Of a stretch of 64,000 bases of DNA, positions 1 to 8,461 are shown piece by piece. Source of the stretch: JAMXLO01 sp963812075 (lineage in GTDB: Bacteria > Pseudomonadota > Alphaproteobacteria > Acetobacterales > Acetobacteraceae); NCBI GenBank assembly GCA_963812075.1, contig CAWETN010000008.1:62001-126000 (forward strand). The letters run 5' to 3'. Position 1 is the first letter of the stretch, and every line of letters starts with the position of its first letter. The notes beneath the pieces are model-generated. The model saw only the letters and a program-made list of their open reading frames with translations, was not told where the DNA came from and searched no databases. Position numbers and translations under genes: made by a program.

Positions 1-1578
1 GGCAAGGAGGTGTGGAAGACGCCGATCGAGGACTGGAAGAACGGCTACGGCGTGACCGCCGCGCCGCTCTACTACGATGGGATCATCTACAGCGGCATGA
101 CCGGCGGCGAGTACGGCGTGCGCGGCCGGCTGACGGCGCTGGAAGCGAAGACCGGCAAGATACTTTGGCGCTCGTACACGCTGCCGGCGCCGGGTGAAGT
201 CGGTGCCGATACCTGGCCGGCGGGCACCACCCACGCGATGCGCGGCGGCGCCAGCATCTGGAACACGCCGGCGCTCGATCCGGAGCTCGGGCTGGTGTAT
301 TTCGCCACCGGCAATTGCGGGCCGGACTACGACGGCGCGATGCGCGAGGGCGACAACCTGTTCTGTGCCTCGATCATGGCGATCGACGCGAAGACCGGCG
401 CCTACAAGTGGCACTTCCAGCAGGTGCACCACGACATCTGGGACTATGACGCTGCGAGCCCGGTAGTGCTGTTCGACACAACGGTCGACGGCCAGCCGCG
501 CAAGGCACTGGCCGAGGCGGGGCGCACCGGCTGGGTGTATATACTCGACCGCACCAACGGCAAGCCGCTGGTCGGCATCGAGGAGAAGCCCGTGCCGCAG
601 GAGCCGCGGCAGAAGACGGCGAAGACCCAGCCGATTCCTGTCGGTGACCCGACCGTGCCGCTGTGCCAGCAGCCGCTGCCCGGCTACCCGCAGGTGGGCT
701 GCCTCTATGACGTGTTCTGGGATACCCCAGTCGTCATCCAGCCTGGCGGCCAAGGTGGTACCAACTGGTCGCCGATGCCGTACAGCCCGGACACCGGCCT
801 GCTCTACGTGCCGGGCACAATCCGCGCCAGCGCCTTCGTCCGCTACGGCGACAATACCTGGAAGAACGGCCAGCTCTATACTGGTGGTACACAGGCGCCG
901 CCGATCGGCTCGCCGTTCGCGGGCACGTTCACCGCGCTCACCGCAAACACCAACAAGATCGCCTGGCAGCAGCAGATGCCGTATCGCATGGGCGGTGGCG
1001 GCGGCTCGACGGTCACCGCCGGCGGCCTGTTGCTGCGCGGCGAACCGGATGGAAACTTCGTCGCGCTGAACGCCAAGACCGGCGAGGTACTGTTCAAGTT
1101 CCAGACCGGCTTCGGCGCCGACGCGCCTCCGGTGGTCTATGAGGTGGACGGCCAGCAGTACATCACCATTGTCACCGGCGGCAACCGGATCCAGGGCAGC
1201 GCGACCGGCGACGCGGTGTGGACATTCGCGCTCAATGGCAACGTCCAGCCGCTGTATCCGCCGCCGCCGCCGGCGACGGTGGCCGGGCCTCTAGGCCCGA
1301 TCGCCGAAGGGGCGGACACAGTGCGGATCGGCGCGAACAACGTCGAGTTCGGCTATTTCCCTGCCCGCACGCGAGTGAAGCCGGGAACCAAGGTGACATT
1401 CACCAACGCCGGCGATCTGCCGCACACCGCAACTGCGACCGCAGGGATGGAAGGCAAGTGGGACACCGGCGTGCTCGCGAAGGGCGATTCGAAGAGCATC
1501 ACCTTCGACAAGCCCGGAACCTACTACTACATCTGTGCACCGCACCCGTACATGTACGGTCAGGTCATCGTCGAATAG
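1..1578 (+). CDS. PQQ-dependent dehydrogenase with C-terminal cupredoxin domain (5' end outside window)
   Basis: The frame is open from base 1, so the signal peptide and first beta-propeller blades lie upstream. Numbering from the window edge, the quinoprotein propeller covers about residues 1-420. Expected metal/PQQ residues are visible: E37 (GGEYGVRG), N105 (GNCGP), D148 in HHDIWDYD with a second Asp at 150, and repeated AxxxKTG blade motifs. A proline-rich linker (PPPPPATV) leads into a type 1 copper domain at about residues 435-525 with ligands H475, C512, H515 and M518 (CAPHPYM). Known family members oxidise alcohols or sugars in the periplasm and pass electrons to cytochrome c. Here a fused blue-copper domain replaces the usual cytochrome, which suggests electron transfer through copper (inference). 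The substrate cannot be told. A cytochrome c gene follows 74 bases downstream. Confidence 0.85.
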   Translation, partial: GKEVWKTPIEDWKNGYGVTAAPLYYDGIIYSGMTGGEYGVRGRLTALEAKTGKILWRSYTLPAPGEVGADTWPAGTTHAMRGGASIWNTPALDPELGLVYFATGNCGPDYDGAMREGDNLFCASIMAIDAKTGAYKWHFQQVHHDIWDYDAASPVVLFDTTVDGQPRKALAEAGRTGWVYILDRTNGKPLVGIEEKPVPQEPRQKTAKTQPIPVGDPTVPLCQQPLPGYPQVGCLYDVFWDTPVVIQPGGQGGTNWSPMPYSPDTGLLYVPGTIRASAFVRYGDNTWKNGQLYTGGTQAPPIGSPFAGTFTALTANTNKIAWQQQMPYRMGGGGGSTVTAGGLLLRGEPDGNFVALNAKTGEVLFKFQTGFGADAPPVVYEVDGQQYITIVTGGNRIQGSATGDAVWTFALNGNVQPLYPPPPPATVAGPLGPIAEGADTVRIGANNVEFGYFPARTRVKPGTKVTFTNAGDLPHTATATAGMEGKWDTGVLAKGDSKSITFDKPGTYYYICAPHPYMYGQVIVE

Positions 1579-1591
1579 CCACCGTCGCGCT

Positions 1592-1620
1592 CTCCGGTGC
1601 CGGCCACGCCGGCGCCGGAG
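1592..1620 (+). terminator. Hairpin after the PQQ-cupredoxin gene
   Basis: A 13-bp stem (1592-1604 with 1608-1620, one G-U pair, loop CAC) lies 14 bases past the stop codon. There is no U-tract, so it may only end or stabilise the message rather than act as a strict intrinsic terminator. Confidence 0.45.
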
Positions 1621-1652
1621 CCGCGCGGCACGCCCCGATCGTGCACTGCTGA

Positions 1653-1988
1653 TTGGTGACCATCGTCCGATCCGCGACATTGGTCTCGCTGCTGGTGCTT
1701 CCACTGCACGCTGCCGCGGCAGACGCGGGAGGCGTCAGCGACGAGTGGGTCATGGCCACGATCCGCAGGCACTGTGCGATGTGCCATGCGGAAACGCCGT
1801 CGCACACGATGCTGCTGGGTCAGCAAGCCCCAAAGGGCGTCGTGCTCGAAAGCATCGAGGACGTGCGCCGGTTCGCCCCGCGCATCATGGAGATGGTGGT
1901 GCGCCGAAAGACCATGCCGTTCGGCAACGAGACGGCGCTGACCGAAGCGGACCGCGCCAAGTTCGGCCAGTGGCTGGCAGCTCAATGA
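1653..1988 (+). CDS. Small periplasmic cytochrome c resembling the PuuD cytochrome tail
   Basis: A 111-residue protein with an N-terminal signal sequence (hydrophobic run VSLLVLPLHAAAA) and one haem-binding CxxCH motif (CAMCH). The region after it (APKGVVLES, then APRIMEMVVRRKTMPFGN, then DRAKFGQWLAA) matches in order and spacing what I recall of the cytochrome c domain at the C terminus of PuuD-type membrane urate oxidases. The Met in TMPFGN is the probable sixth haem ligand. Starts are non-ATG: TTG at 1653 or GTG at 1656. Placed between a PQQ-cupredoxin dehydrogenase and a Rieske gene, it is likely an electron carrier for one of them (inference). No urate-oxidase membrane domain precedes it in this window. 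Confidence 0.75.
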   Translation: MVTIVRSATLVSLLVLPLHAAAADAGGVSDEWVMATIRRHCAMCHAETPSHTMLLGQQAPKGVVLESIEDVRRFAPRIMEMVVRRKTMPFGNETALTEADRAKFGQWLAAQ

Positions 1989-1992
1989 GCGG

Positions 1993-2421
1993 TCAGCGAG
2001 TCTCCTGCCAGCTGGCCCGCACCTGGATCTCGCACTGGAACTGCAGCGGACCCTGGCAGTAGCCGCGCAGACAGATCCGCGTGTTGTCGCTGTCGATCCT
2101 GGTGCGTGCTTCGGCCTTTTCCACCTTCCAGTCAGGATCGCCGCCCGGGTCCATCATACGCGCGGTGACCACCTCGGCCTTCACCGTGTCCGGCACGATC
2201 TTCCAGCCAGCCGTGGCGTCGGCGCAGCTTTCGTTGGTGAGCAGGTGACTGGGTGCAGCGGCATCGAGAATCAATGCGGTCTCGTGCACCTCTACGCCGT
2301 TCGTCACCTGGCGCGTCTCCGCTGCGGCTGGCGTGCTCGCGGCAAGCACCATGATCAATCCGATTGCCCGAAATTGCACGGTCGGAACTGCTCCTTGTCC
2401 TGATGCTGGAAAGGCAGGCAT
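1993..2421 (-). CDS. Secreted hypothetical protein
   Basis: A 142-residue protein whose N terminus ends in a signal-peptide-like segment (IGLIMVLAASTPAAAE). A shorter start at the internal Met before VLAAS is possible. The mature part has four cysteines (ESCAD, RICLRGYC, QFQCEI), which could form two disulfides in the periplasm. I do not recognise the family. It lies convergent with the upstream cytochrome gene (4 bases apart) and divergent from the Rieske gene, so it is transcribed apart from the redox genes around it. Confidence 0.55.
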   Translation of the reverse strand: MPAFPASGQGAVPTVQFRAIGLIMVLAASTPAAAETRQVTNGVEVHETALILDAAAPSHLLTNESCADATAGWKIVPDTVKAEVVTARMMDPGGDPDWKVEKAEARTRIDSDNTRICLRGYCQGPLQFQCEIQVRASWQETR

Positions 2422-2534
2422 CAGCGTTGGAATCGGATACTAGCCGATGGCGATGCGGCGCAAAACATCCTGCAGTCGGCGTGACAACGACATCGTCCGC
2501 TGGTAGCGTCCACGAGGTTTCGTTGGGGCAGGAA

Positions 2535-3149
2535 ATGTCAGACGCCGATGCAGATCCGGTGCGCCGCGGAGGCGGCGCTGCTTGCCATTGTGCCAGCACC
2601 GCGGGACGGCGGGCATTGCTCGCCGCAGGCATCGGCGTTGCCGTCGGGCTCGCCGCCGGCGCGGCGGACGCGCAGTCGGACGAAGCGCACCAACGCCCGA
2701 AGGAGGGCGATCTGCTGGTAAAAGAGGGCAGCGAGGAACCGGTTCCGCTTGGACCGGACAGCCTTGCGCCGGGCGCCGGTCAGGTGATGGCATGGCCAAT
2801 GGATCCGACCGACAAGGTGGTGCGCAACGGATCACGCCTCAACAAGGTGCTGCTGCTGCGGCTGGATCCGTCGGTGCTCGACGCGCAGACGGGCGCACGC
2901 GCCGCGGACGGCGTCGTGGCCTACTCGGCCATTTGTCCGCACACCGGCTGCGAGGTGGTGAACTGGGCCGCAGACCGGCAAATTCTCGAGTGCCCGTGCC
3001 ATAACTCGCAATATGACCCGAAGGCCGGCGCGCGGGTCATCGCCGGGCCATCGCCACGTGGCCTCGCCGCGTTGCCATTGCAGGTCGTGGACGGAAGGCT
3101 CGTGGTGGCGCGCCCGTTCATCGGTCGGTTGGGTATCCAGCAGATATAA
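2535..3149 (+). CDS. Tat-exported Rieske [2Fe-2S] protein
   Basis: A 204-residue protein. I chose ATG 2535 because a GGGCAGGAA ribosome-binding site sits just before it; the frame is open further upstream without family similarity. The N terminus carries a twin arginine (AGRRALLAAG) followed by a hydrophobic stretch, as in Tat-exported Rieske proteins. Cluster ligands are C134 and H136 (CPHTGC) and C153 and H156 (CPCHNSQY), with C139/C155 placed for the usual disulfide. Bc1-type Rieske proteins act with cytochrome b, but no cytochrome b or c1 gene is nearby. With two PQQ dehydrogenases and a cytochrome c around it, it may serve as a dedicated electron carrier (inference). Confidence 0.85.
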   Translation: MSDADADPVRRGGGAACHCASTAGRRALLAAGIGVAVGLAAGAADAQSDEAHQRPKEGDLLVKEGSEEPVPLGPDSLAPGAGQVMAWPMDPTDKVVRNGSRLNKVLLLRLDPSVLDAQTGARAADGVVAYSAICPHTGCEVVNWAADRQILECPCHNSQYDPKAGARVIAGPSPRGLAALPLQVVDGRLVVARPFIGRLGIQQI

Positions 3150-3207
3150 CCATCGCGAGGCCGGTCGCGGTGGTCGCGCCGGCCTTTCGATACGAAGGGG
3201 GAAATGC

Positions 3208-5031
3208 ATGTCGGACCGGAAAGGTACGTGGCGCTTGGCAACAGGTGCCGCCCTGACACTCGGGTTACTCGGCTCCTCGGCACTGGCCCAGCAGCCGGCG
3301 CCCAACCCGCCGCCGGCGCCGCCGGCTGCCCCGAGTCCGATGCCGCCGAACGGCGACGCGGTCGCCGCCCCGGTGCCGCTGGCCCCGGTCCTGGCATCGT
3401 ACAAATCGGTCACCGGCGATCAGCTCAGCAAACCGGGCGATGGCGACTGGCTGATGTTCCGCCGCACCTACGACGGCTGGGGCTACAGCCCGCTGAATCA
3501 GATCACCGCGCAGAACGCGGCGCGTCTGCACCCGGTGTGGAGCATGGCGACCGGCCAGGTCGAGGGCCATCAGGCGCCGCCGATCGTCAACAACGGCGTC
3601 ATGTTCGTCGCAACGCCGGGCAACCAGTTGCTTGCGGTCAATGCCAAGACCGGCGATCTGTTGTGGCGCTTCAAGCGGCCGATCCCCGAGGACATGCTGC
3701 AATTGCATCCGACCAGCCGCGGCGTCGGACTGTGGGGCGACAAGGTGTTCTTCGCCGCGACCGACGCAACGCTTGTGGCAATCGACGTGAAGACCGGCAA
3801 GGAGGTCTGGAACGCCAAGGTCGAGGACTACGCCAAGGGCTACTACATGTCGCTCGCGCCGCTGGTGATCAACGGCAAGGTGCTGGTCGGTTCGTCCGGT
3901 GGCGAACTCGGCGTGCGAAGCTTCGTCGCGGCGTTCGACGCCGACAGCGGCAAGGAAGTCTGGCGGACATACACCATCCCTGCGCCCGGTGAGCCAGGCA
4001 GCGAGACCTGGCCGAAGGGCGATCAGTGGAAGACCGGCGGCGGCTCGGTCTGGGTCACCGGCGTGTATGATCCGGCGACCAACCTGACGTTCTGGGGCAC
4101 CGGCAATGCCGGCCCGTGGATGGGCGACCAGCGACCGGGTGACAATCTATACACAGCCTCCGTGCTGGCGCTCGATGCCAATACCGGCGCCATCAAGGGT
4201 CACCATCAGTACCACCAGAACGATTCGTGGGACTGGGACGAAGTGTCGCCGCCGATCATCGTCGACTACATGCACGACGGAAAACCGGTGAAGGGTCTCG
4301 TCGATGTCGCGCGCGACGGGTATCTCTGGATGCTCGAACGCACCGCCGACAAGATCAACTTCGTGGCCGGCCAGCCGTTCGTCTACCACAACACGTTCAC
4401 CGGCCTCGATCCGAAGACCGGCCACCCGATCGTCGCGGAAGAGCACAAGCCGGGCACCGGCAAGATGGCGGACTTCTGCCCCAGCCTTTGGGGCGGCAAG
4501 GATTGGCCGCCGGTGGCGTACAGCCCGAAGACCAAGCTGCTCTACATCCCGGCGAATGAGAACATCTGCGGCGCGATCCTCGGCCGTCCGGTCACCTATG
4601 TCGCCGGTCAGCCATATACCGGCGTGACCAGCTGGCTGTACCTGCGCAAGGGAGCCGATCACATCGGCGAAGTGCAGGCGTGGGACCTCGACACCAAGAA
4701 GAAGGTGTGGACCCACAGCTATGGCATGAGCCAGAACTGGGGTCCGCTGCTGGCCACCGGCGGTGATGTGCTGTTCGAAGGCGGCACCAACGACCGCAAA
4801 TTCCGTGCGCTCGATGCGACCAATGGCAACGTGCTGTATGAGTTCCCGATGCCGTCCGGCGTCAACGGCGTGCCGATGTCGTTCCAGGTGGACGGCAAGC
4901 AGTACATCGCCGTGCAGAGCGGCTGGGGCGTGGACGCTGCGCGCATGCAGCTGCGGCTCAACCTGGTCCGCCCGGGGGCCTATCCTGAGGTGCCGCAGGG
5001 CGGCTCGGTCTGGGTGTTCGCCGTCGATTGA
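3208..5031 (+). CDS. PQQ-dependent alcohol dehydrogenase family protein
   Basis: A 607-residue quinoprotein. ATG 3208 follows an AAGGGGG site and begins a signal peptide ending GSSALAQ. A Pro/Ala-rich linker precedes the eight-bladed propeller, which starts near GDWLMFRRTYDGWGYSPL. Metal and catalytic residues visible are E233 (GGELGVR), N300 (GTGNAGPW), D342 and, two residues on, D344 (DSWDWDEVSP). The vicinal Cys pair of classical methanol dehydrogenases is absent; the equivalent stretch reads LHPTSRGVG. No haem motif is present, so electrons must leave to a separate carrier, and the Rieske protein and cytochrome just upstream are candidates. The D-x-D pair is compatible with lanthanide use but does not prove it. 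It ends the redox cluster; a strong hairpin follows. Confidence 0.9.
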   Translation: MSDRKGTWRLATGAALTLGLLGSSALAQQPAPNPPPAPPAAPSPMPPNGDAVAAPVPLAPVLASYKSVTGDQLSKPGDGDWLMFRRTYDGWGYSPLNQITAQNAARLHPVWSMATGQVEGHQAPPIVNNGVMFVATPGNQLLAVNAKTGDLLWRFKRPIPEDMLQLHPTSRGVGLWGDKVFFAATDATLVAIDVKTGKEVWNAKVEDYAKGYYMSLAPLVINGKVLVGSSGGELGVRSFVAAFDADSGKEVWRTYTIPAPGEPGSETWPKGDQWKTGGGSVWVTGVYDPATNLTFWGTGNAGPWMGDQRPGDNLYTASVLALDANTGAIKGHHQYHQNDSWDWDEVSPPIIVDYMHDGKPVKGLVDVARDGYLWMLERTADKINFVAGQPFVYHNTFTGLDPKTGHPIVAEEHKPGTGKMADFCPSLWGGKDWPPVAYSPKTKLLYIPANENICGAILGRPVTYVAGQPYTGVTSWLYLRKGADHIGEVQAWDLDTKKKVWTHSYGMSQNWGPLLATGGDVLFEGGTNDRKFRALDATNGNVLYEFPMPSGVNGVPMSFQVDGKQYIAVQSGWGVDAARMQLRLNLVRPGAYPEVPQGGSVWVFAVD

Positions 5032-5039
5032 TCCGCTAC

Positions 5040-5080
5040 CTGCACCGCCACGCGCCGTTCCCCGACGCGCGGCGGTGCAG
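5040..5080 (+). terminator. Hairpin terminator-like structure after the PQQ dehydrogenase
   Basis: Perfect 10-bp outer arms CTGCACCGCC (5040-5049) and GGCGGTGCAG (5071-5080), with further GCGC pairing inside, followed by the weakly T-rich GTTGCTT. It lies 8 bases past the stop codon and argues that the next gene begins after it, at 5094. Confidence 0.55.
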
Positions 5081-5093
5081 GTTGCTTCATCGC

Positions 5094-5612
5094 ATGGCGT
5101 CGTGCTTGGCTTGCGCCATGCTCGTGGGATCGCGCCGCGCCTGGCTGCCAATGACGGCACTCTTCCTGCTTGGAGGTGCGCCGGCACCGCAGGCGTTCCA
5201 GTCCGGCCTCTCGGCCTACACCACCGGCGACTACACGCGCGCAATGCACGACTGGCTCGGCCTGGCGGAGCAAGGCGATCCGGCGGCCGAGGCCGGCGTC
5301 GGCTTCCTGTTTCACAAAGGGCTGGGCGTGGTGCAGGACGACGCCGAAGCTGCGAAGTGGTTCGTGAAGGCCGCCGAGCAGGGCCAGGCCGAGGCACAGT
5401 TGCTGCTGGGCACGCTGTTCTTCTTCGGCAAGGGGGTGCCCCAGAGTTACGTCACCGCATTCGCGTGGTGCGACATCGCCGAGACCAACGGCCAGTCTGA
5501 CGCGTCGGAGTGTCGCGACGTAGCGCTCGAGCACATGACGGCGGCAGAGACGGCGGAATCCTTCAGGCTCGTCACCGAGTGGCAGAACCGCCATTCACGG
5601 GCCACACCATGA
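5094..5612 (+). CDS. Sel1-repeat (TPR-like) exported protein
   Basis: A 172-residue protein. The frame is open from 5028, but the hairpin at 5040-5080 favours ATG 5094. A hydrophobic segment (AWLPMTALFLLGGAP) suggests a signal or anchor. Two or three Sel1-like repeats follow: AMHDWLGLAEQGDPAAEAGVG, then AAKWFVKAAEQGQAEAQLLLG, then a shorter one ending in AWCDIAET. Such repeats bind partner proteins in the envelope. It probably acts as a scaffold or adaptor; no specific partner can be inferred from its neighbours. Confidence 0.7.
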   Translation: MASCLACAMLVGSRRAWLPMTALFLLGGAPAPQAFQSGLSAYTTGDYTRAMHDWLGLAEQGDPAAEAGVGFLFHKGLGVVQDDAEAAKWFVKAAEQGQAEAQLLLGTLFFFGKGVPQSYVTAFAWCDIAETNGQSDASECRDVALEHMTAAETAESFRLVTEWQNRHSRATP

Positions 5613-5631
5613 CGCGATCGAGGCTGCGCTG

Positions 5632-6429
5632 ATGGACCTGCATCTTGCGGACAAGGTTGTTCTGGTCACCGGCTCGAGCCGCGGCATAGGCCTCGCTACG
5701 GCGCAGGCCTTCGCGGCCGAGGGCTGTCGGCTGATGATGTCTGCACGTACACCCGAGGCACTGCGCGATGCGGCGGCCGCAGTCGGTGCGGACGGCTCAC
5801 GGGTGGCCAGCCACGTCGCCGACGTGACTAAGCCCGACGATGCGGCACGGCTTGTGGAGGCGACCGTCGCAGCCTTCGGTGGCATCGACGTGCTGGTCAA
5901 CAATGTCGGCGGTGGCGGTGGCGGGAGGGCGATCGCCGACAGCACGGATGAAGAGTGGCGCAGCACGCTGGAGGTCAATCTGCTGCAGACGGTACGCATG
6001 ATGCGCCTGGCGCTACCGCACATGCGCGACCGCGCGGGTGCGGCGGTGGTGAACATCTCATCGATCTCCGGCTGGTCGCCGCAGCTCGCCGGTTCTGGTC
6101 AATACGGCGCGGCGAAGGCGGCGCTGATCTTCGATACGGAACGCTGGGCACTGGAGTTCGTGCCGCATGACGTACGGGTGAACACCGTATCGCCAGGCTC
6201 CATCCTCGTCGCAGGCAATGGCTGGGATCGCTATCGCCTGGCGAACCAGGCGAATTACGACGATTACGTGCGGCACGGATTTCCGATGGGCCGTCTCGGC
6301 AAAGCCGACGAGGTCGCCGATGTGGTCGTGTTCCTGGCGTCGCCGCGGGCGCACTGGATCAATGGCAGGAACATTCCGGTGGATGGGCTCGAGCAGCCAT
6401 ACGCCGCACTCGACCGGCGTCCGTATTGA
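5632..6429 (+). CDS. Short-chain dehydrogenase/reductase (SDR)
   Basis: A 265-residue classical SDR with Rossmann motif TGSSRGIG near residue 14, NNVG near residue 90, and the catalytic Ser-Tyr-Lys set (ISSISG, then YGAAK). The SDR fold binds NAD(P) and reduces or oxidises a carbonyl/alcohol. The sequence alone does not give the substrate. It starts 19 bases after the Sel1 gene and is followed by a flavodoxin-like gene on the same strand. Confidence 0.9.
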   Translation: MDLHLADKVVLVTGSSRGIGLATAQAFAAEGCRLMMSARTPEALRDAAAAVGADGSRVASHVADVTKPDDAARLVEATVAAFGGIDVLVNNVGGGGGGRAIADSTDEEWRSTLEVNLLQTVRMMRLALPHMRDRAGAAVVNISSISGWSPQLAGSGQYGAAKAALIFDTERWALEFVPHDVRVNTVSPGSILVAGNGWDRYRLANQANYDDYVRHGFPMGRLGKADEVADVVVFLASPRAHWINGRNIPVDGLEQPYAALDRRPY

Positions 6430-6459
6430 GGTCCGCACGACCTTTGTGGTGACGGCGCC

Positions 6460-6951
6460 ATGCGGAGGCTGCTGATCGTGTATCACTCGCTGACCGGCGG
6501 TACGCGCCAGATGGCGGAGGCAGCCGCCGGCGCGGCGCGCAGCGAACCCGACATCGATGTGCGCCTGCTGACCGCGCCGGGGGCGCACGCGGCGGACCTG
6601 CTGGCGGCCGACGGCATCGTCTTCGCGACGCCCGAGAACCTCGCGGCGATCGCGGGGAAGATGAAGGACTTCTTCGACCGCAGCTATTATCCGGCGCTCG
6701 ACCGCATCAACGGCAGGCCCTACGCGACGATGATCTGCGCCGGCAGCGACGGACAGAACGCCGCGCGCCAGATTGCGCGCATCGCCACCGGCTGGCGCCT
6801 GCGCGCCATCGCCGATCCGCTGATCGTCTGCACGCAGGCGCAGACGCCGGAGGCGATCCTTGCGCCGAAGACGATAGATCGCGCCGATCGTGCACGCTGT
6901 GCAGAACTCGGGGCCGCATTCGCCGCGGGCCTGGCCGCCGGCATCTTCTGA
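6460..6951 (+). CDS. Flavodoxin-like / NADPH-dependent FMN reductase-like protein
   Basis: A 163-residue protein with an N-terminal flavodoxin phosphate loop (VYHSLTGGTRQMA) and an ATPENLAAIAGKMKDFFDR segment typical of flavodoxin-fold oxidoreductases binding FMN. It probably transfers electrons to, or supplies reduced flavin for, nearby enzymes. The HpaB-type monooxygenase transcribed convergently just after it would need FADH2, although its gene is on the other strand (inference). Confidence 0.75.
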   Translation: MRRLLIVYHSLTGGTRQMAEAAAGAARSEPDIDVRLLTAPGAHAADLLAADGIVFATPENLAAIAGKMKDFFDRSYYPALDRINGRPYATMICAGSDGQNAARQIARIATGWRLRAIADPLIVCTQAQTPEAILAPKTIDRADRARCAELGAAFAAGLAAGIF

Positions 6952-6955
6952 ACCG

Positions 6956-8437
6956 CTACGGCATGACCAGCGCGGCTTCGGCAAGCTGCTTCGCCGTAGC
7001 GAAGTCGTAGTTGCGGTAGAGGTTCAGCTTGTTGGTCATCGCCGGGCCGCCGTAGAATTTCTCGTACTGCTGATGGCGACCGCCGAACTCGCTGCCGATC
7101 AGGTCCCACGCCAGCTTCAGCAGTGCGACGCGCCGCTTCGAGGGATACCCGGGCGATGCGACGTACCGCTCCAGTTCCGCCGCCGTCTCCGGATTCTCGT
7201 AGTCGTGCAGCGACGAAGGCAGCATGATCATCGCGCCGCCGCTGAGGTCACGTGCGATGTCGATCAGCCTCGGATTGATGTCGGATTGCAGCGCCATCAC
7301 CGAATACAGCGCGACCCTCGAAGGCCACACCACGCCATTCTCCACCGTCGCGCGCGTCTCCTGCGCCTCGACCATGAGTTCGACGATCGAGGCCAGCGCC
7401 GCCATCTCGCCGAGCTGCGCCTGGCTGGCAGGCAGGGCATCGACGCCGGTGATCTCGCAGTGGTGCTTCATCACGCCGAGTAGGAACCGAAGCTTGGTCG
7501 CGTAGCGGATCTGCGCCTGGTAATTGCCGTAGATGTGCGACGGCGTCTTCCGCCACTGGTCGCGGCAGAGCTCGACGTTGCGGTAGATGAAGACCCGCTC
7601 CCAGGGCACGAAGACGTTGTCCAGCGTGATCAGCGCATCGGTCTCGTCGAACCTGCTGGACAGCGGGTAGTCGAATTCGGTGACGGCGTTGGTCGCATAG
7701 GACCGCCGCGCATAGATCTTCATGCCGGGCGCATTGATCGGGATGGCGACGCTGATCGCGTGGTTCTCGTCGCCGGGCACTTGCGGATGGATGCAGCTCA
7801 GGAACAGATAGTCGGAGAACGGCGCGCCGGTCGCCAGCTGCTGCGCGCCCTTCAGCACGATACCGCCGTCCCGCTCGGCAACGACGCCCGCACACAGCGT
7901 CGGATCCGACTGGGCATGCGAGGGCTTGCTGCGGTCGATCTGCGGCGGCGCGAGTGCGTAGGAAATATACAAATGGTTGTCGCGCGCATGTTCGTAGAAC
8001 GCGAGCAGGTTGTCGGCGTAGCGCTGTCCACCTGCCGCGAACACCGCTGGGTTGGCGGCGAAGCCGGCGAAGAAGCCGGCGACGTGATCGGGCGTGCGGC
8101 CCATCAGGCCGAAGGTATGCTCGGCCCAGCGCTGGAGCATGCGCCGCCGGGGGCGAAGGTCTTCCGGCTGCTGCGGCACATGGTAGCACCAGAGCACTGG
8201 CTTGCCGGTCTTCGGCGACGGATAGGTCATCAGCTCGCGGTTGGCCGGATCGGCCGCGATGTCCCACAGGCCGGCGATCGAGCGGGCGGCACCACGGAAC
8301 GCAGGGTGCGAGGTTACGTCGCGGACGATCTCGCCGTCGTAGACGACCTGGCGTCCGTCATTCCGGATCGAAGCCAGGTACTGCTCGCCGGTACGCAGGC
8401 CGGCGGGGGATTGCGATGTCTGGTGCTCCGACTGCAT
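6956..8437 (-). CDS. 4-hydroxyphenylacetate 3-hydroxylase (HpaB) family flavin monooxygenase
   Basis: A 493-residue protein of the length usual for HpaB/PvcC-type oxygenases. Recognisable segments are RTGEQYLASIRNDGRQVYDG-like start, the FAD-domain region (ISYALAPPQIDRSKP), LDNVFVPWERVFIYRN and the C-terminal FYGGPAMTNKLNLYRNYDF. The family hydroxylates phenolic substrates using FADH2 delivered by a partner reductase. ATG 8437 has GGGGGGTTGCG upstream. The gene lies 24 bases behind the frameshifted amidohydrolase and is probably in the same operon, suggesting degradation of an aromatic compound (inference). Confidence 0.9.
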   Translation of the reverse strand: MQSEHQTSQSPAGLRTGEQYLASIRNDGRQVVYDGEIVRDVTSHPAFRGAARSIAGLWDIAADPANRELMTYPSPKTGKPVLWCYHVPQQPEDLRPRRRMLQRWAEHTFGLMGRTPDHVAGFFAGFAANPAVFAAGGQRYADNLLAFYEHARDNHLYISYALAPPQIDRSKPSHAQSDPTLCAGVVAERDGGIVLKGAQQLATGAPFSDYLFLSCIHPQVPGDENHAISVAIPINAPGMKIYARRSYATNAVTEFDYPLSSRFDETDALITLDNVFVPWERVFIYRNVELCRDQWRKTPSHIYGNYQAQIRYATKLRFLLGVMKHHCEITGVDALPASQAQLGEMAALASIVELMVEAQETRATVENGVVWPSRVALYSVMALQSDINPRLIDIARDLSGGAMIMLPSSLHDYENPETAAELERYVASPGYPSKRRVALLKLAWDLIGSEFGGRHQQYEKFYGGPAMTNKLNLYRNYDFATAKQLAEAALVMP

Positions 8438-8461
8438 CGCAACCCCCCGTCTGTGGAATCG

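Noticed and set aside
5028..5093. Start of the Sel1 gene at TTG 5028, overlapping the previous stop
   Set aside because: The stretch contains a strong hairpin and encodes no plausible signal peptide; ATG 5094 fits better.
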